Assembly: GCA_902767235.1 (NCBI GenBank)
Contig: CACXGR010000089.1
Span: 1-5,314, forward strand
From: an uncultured Lachnospiraceae bacterium
GTDB taxonomy: Bacteria; Bacillota; Clostridia; Lachnospirales; Lachnospiraceae
Reading direction: 5' to 3'
Length of the DNA stretch: 5,314 bases
Part shown: piece after piece, positions 4,452 through 5,314 of the stretch
Layout: each line of letters starts with the position of its first letter
Position numbering within the stretch: the first letter of the stretch is position 1
Program-made: the position numbers and the translations under genes
Notes under the pieces: generated by a model
Database searches by the model: none
Told to the model about the DNA's origin: nothing
What the model saw: the letters and a program-made list of their open reading frames with translations, nothing else

Positions 4452-5314
4452 ATGAAATCATTAGGAATTGCGATCATCGGCTGCGGTTTTGCCGGGAATT
4501 TCCATTCAAACGCATGGGTAAAAGTCAACTACATCGACATCAAGCTCAAAGCGGCCGTGGACAACAACCTGGAGCGGGCACAGGCCCTGAAGGAAAAGTG
4601 GAATTACGAATATGCGACGGCCGACTACGACCAGGTTCTGGCTGATCCGGAAGTCGATATTATCGATATCGCGCTTCCTCCTTTCCTGCATCTGCCTTTT
4701 GCCTACAAAGCGCTGGCCGCCGGCAAGCATGTCATCTGCGACAAGCCGCTGACCGGTTACTTTGGCACGAAGGATGACGAGCGCCCGGTCGGCGACAAAG
4801 TCCCCAAGAGAAAAATGTACGAGAGCATCCTCAAGGACCTCGAGGAGTGCCGGCAGAAGGTCGCCGAGAGCAATACGCTCTTCATGTACGCGGAGAACTA
4901 CATCTACTCCCCCGCGATCATCAAGGCCGCGGAGATCCTGCGCAAGAAAAAGAGCCGCGTGATCTACATGAACGCGGAGTGCAGCGTGCACGGCTCCACT
5001 TCTCCCCTCTCCAAGGACTGGCACCTGGTCGGCGGCGGCAGCATCATGCGCCTGGGCTCCCACCCCATCGCCGGCTGCCTCTACCTCAAGCAGGTTGAGT
5101 CCGAAGTGCTCGGCACACCGATCCGTCCCGTCAGTGTCGTCGCAGACACAGGAAGGATCGTTCAGGGCTTCCCTGAGGAGGCAAAAAAGCACATCCTCAG
5201 CAAATTTAACGACGTCGAGGATTTCGGCCACATCACGCTGACCTTCTCCGACGGGACCAAGGCCGTCATCCTCAGCTCCGAGCACTACATGGGCGGCATC
5301 CAGAACCACATCAA
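4452..5314 (+). CDS. Gfo/Idh/MocA family oxidoreductase (3' partial)
   Basis: This is the first 287 residues of a dehydrogenase that runs off the window. The start is fixed by GGAGG (4441-4445), six bases before the ATG. The N-terminal Rossmann fold has GIAIIGCGFAGNFH with Gly10, Gly12 and Gly15 for NAD(P) binding, Asp37 at the end of the second strand, PPFLH (76-80), and CDKPLT (96-101), the family's EKP motif with Asp in place of Glu. A charged insert (about 102-123) separates this from the next helix. The C-terminal domain has AENYIYSPA (147-155) and GGGSIMRLGSHPIAG (194-208). Family members oxidise or reduce sugars, inositols and related compounds with NAD(P); the substrate here is unknown. 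The Arg200 in GGGSIMRLG stands where many members have Asp, which I believe marks a particular subfamily. It is divergent from the 191-residue gene. Confidence 0.9.
   Translation, partial: MKSLGIAIIGCGFAGNFHSNAWVKVNYIDIKLKAAVDNNLERAQALKEKWNYEYATADYDQVLADPEVDIIDIALPPFLHLPFAYKALAAGKHVICDKPLTGYFGTKDDERPVGDKVPKRKMYESILKDLEECRQKVAESNTLFMYAENYIYSPAIIKAAEILRKKKSRVIYMNAECSVHGSTSPLSKDWHLVGGGSIMRLGSHPIAGCLYLKQVESEVLGTPIRPVSVVADTGRIVQGFPEEAKKHILSKFNDVEDFGHITLTFSDGTKAVILSSEHYMGGIQNHI

Noticed and set aside
4506..5309. A 267-residue minus-strand reading frame at the right end
   Set aside because: It lies antisense to the Gfo/Idh/MocA dehydrogenase, whose Rossmann and C-terminal motifs are all in frame on the + strand.

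Overview
The window looks like a chromosomal segment from a moderately GC-rich Clostridia-type Firmicute (Lachnospiraceae-like is my best guess). The basis is strong GGAGG ribosome binding sites, a short clostridial-style flavodoxin, an aldo/keto reductase, and an hflKC pair with adjacent reading frames. No rRNA, tRNA, CRISPR array, transposase or phage gene is visible.

Layout from left to right. Bases 1-2068 hold an hflK-hflC operon on the + strand, with hflK cut by the window edge. The two proteins are SPFH/band-7 membrane proteins that form a cage around the FtsH protease in well-studied bacteria. A strong bidirectional intrinsic terminator (2137-2175) separates this operon from a convergent gene for a 147-residue flavodoxin (minus strand, 2179-2622). 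The flavodoxin gene is divergent from a 285-residue aldo/keto reductase with an intact catalytic tetrad (2719-3576, +). The two could form a small redox module with a shared 96-bp promoter region. The reductase then converges on an uncharacterised 191-residue protein (minus, 3615-4190). That gene may be preceded in the same operon by a very short TTG-initiated reading frame (4201-4365). Finally, a Gfo/Idh/MocA-type dehydrogenase starts at 4452 (+) and runs off the right edge.

The least expected structure is a short interspersed repeat of about 41 nt, built from two small palindromes (ACCTT-N-AAGGT and TGACA-NN-TGTCA). Two full copies (2073-2113 and 3583-3623, 33 of 41 bases identical by hand count) and one half copy (2637-2658, 20 of 22 identical to the second copy) lie at the three successive gene junctions around the flavodoxin and reductase genes. 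One full copy provides the stop codon of the 191-residue gene. Whether this is a mobile miniature repeat, a set of operators or an RNA element cannot be decided from this window alone.

Nothing here is a clear new multi-gene system. The repeat, the acidic insert in HflC, the uncharacterised 191-residue protein and the short upstream reading frame are the points most worth following up.
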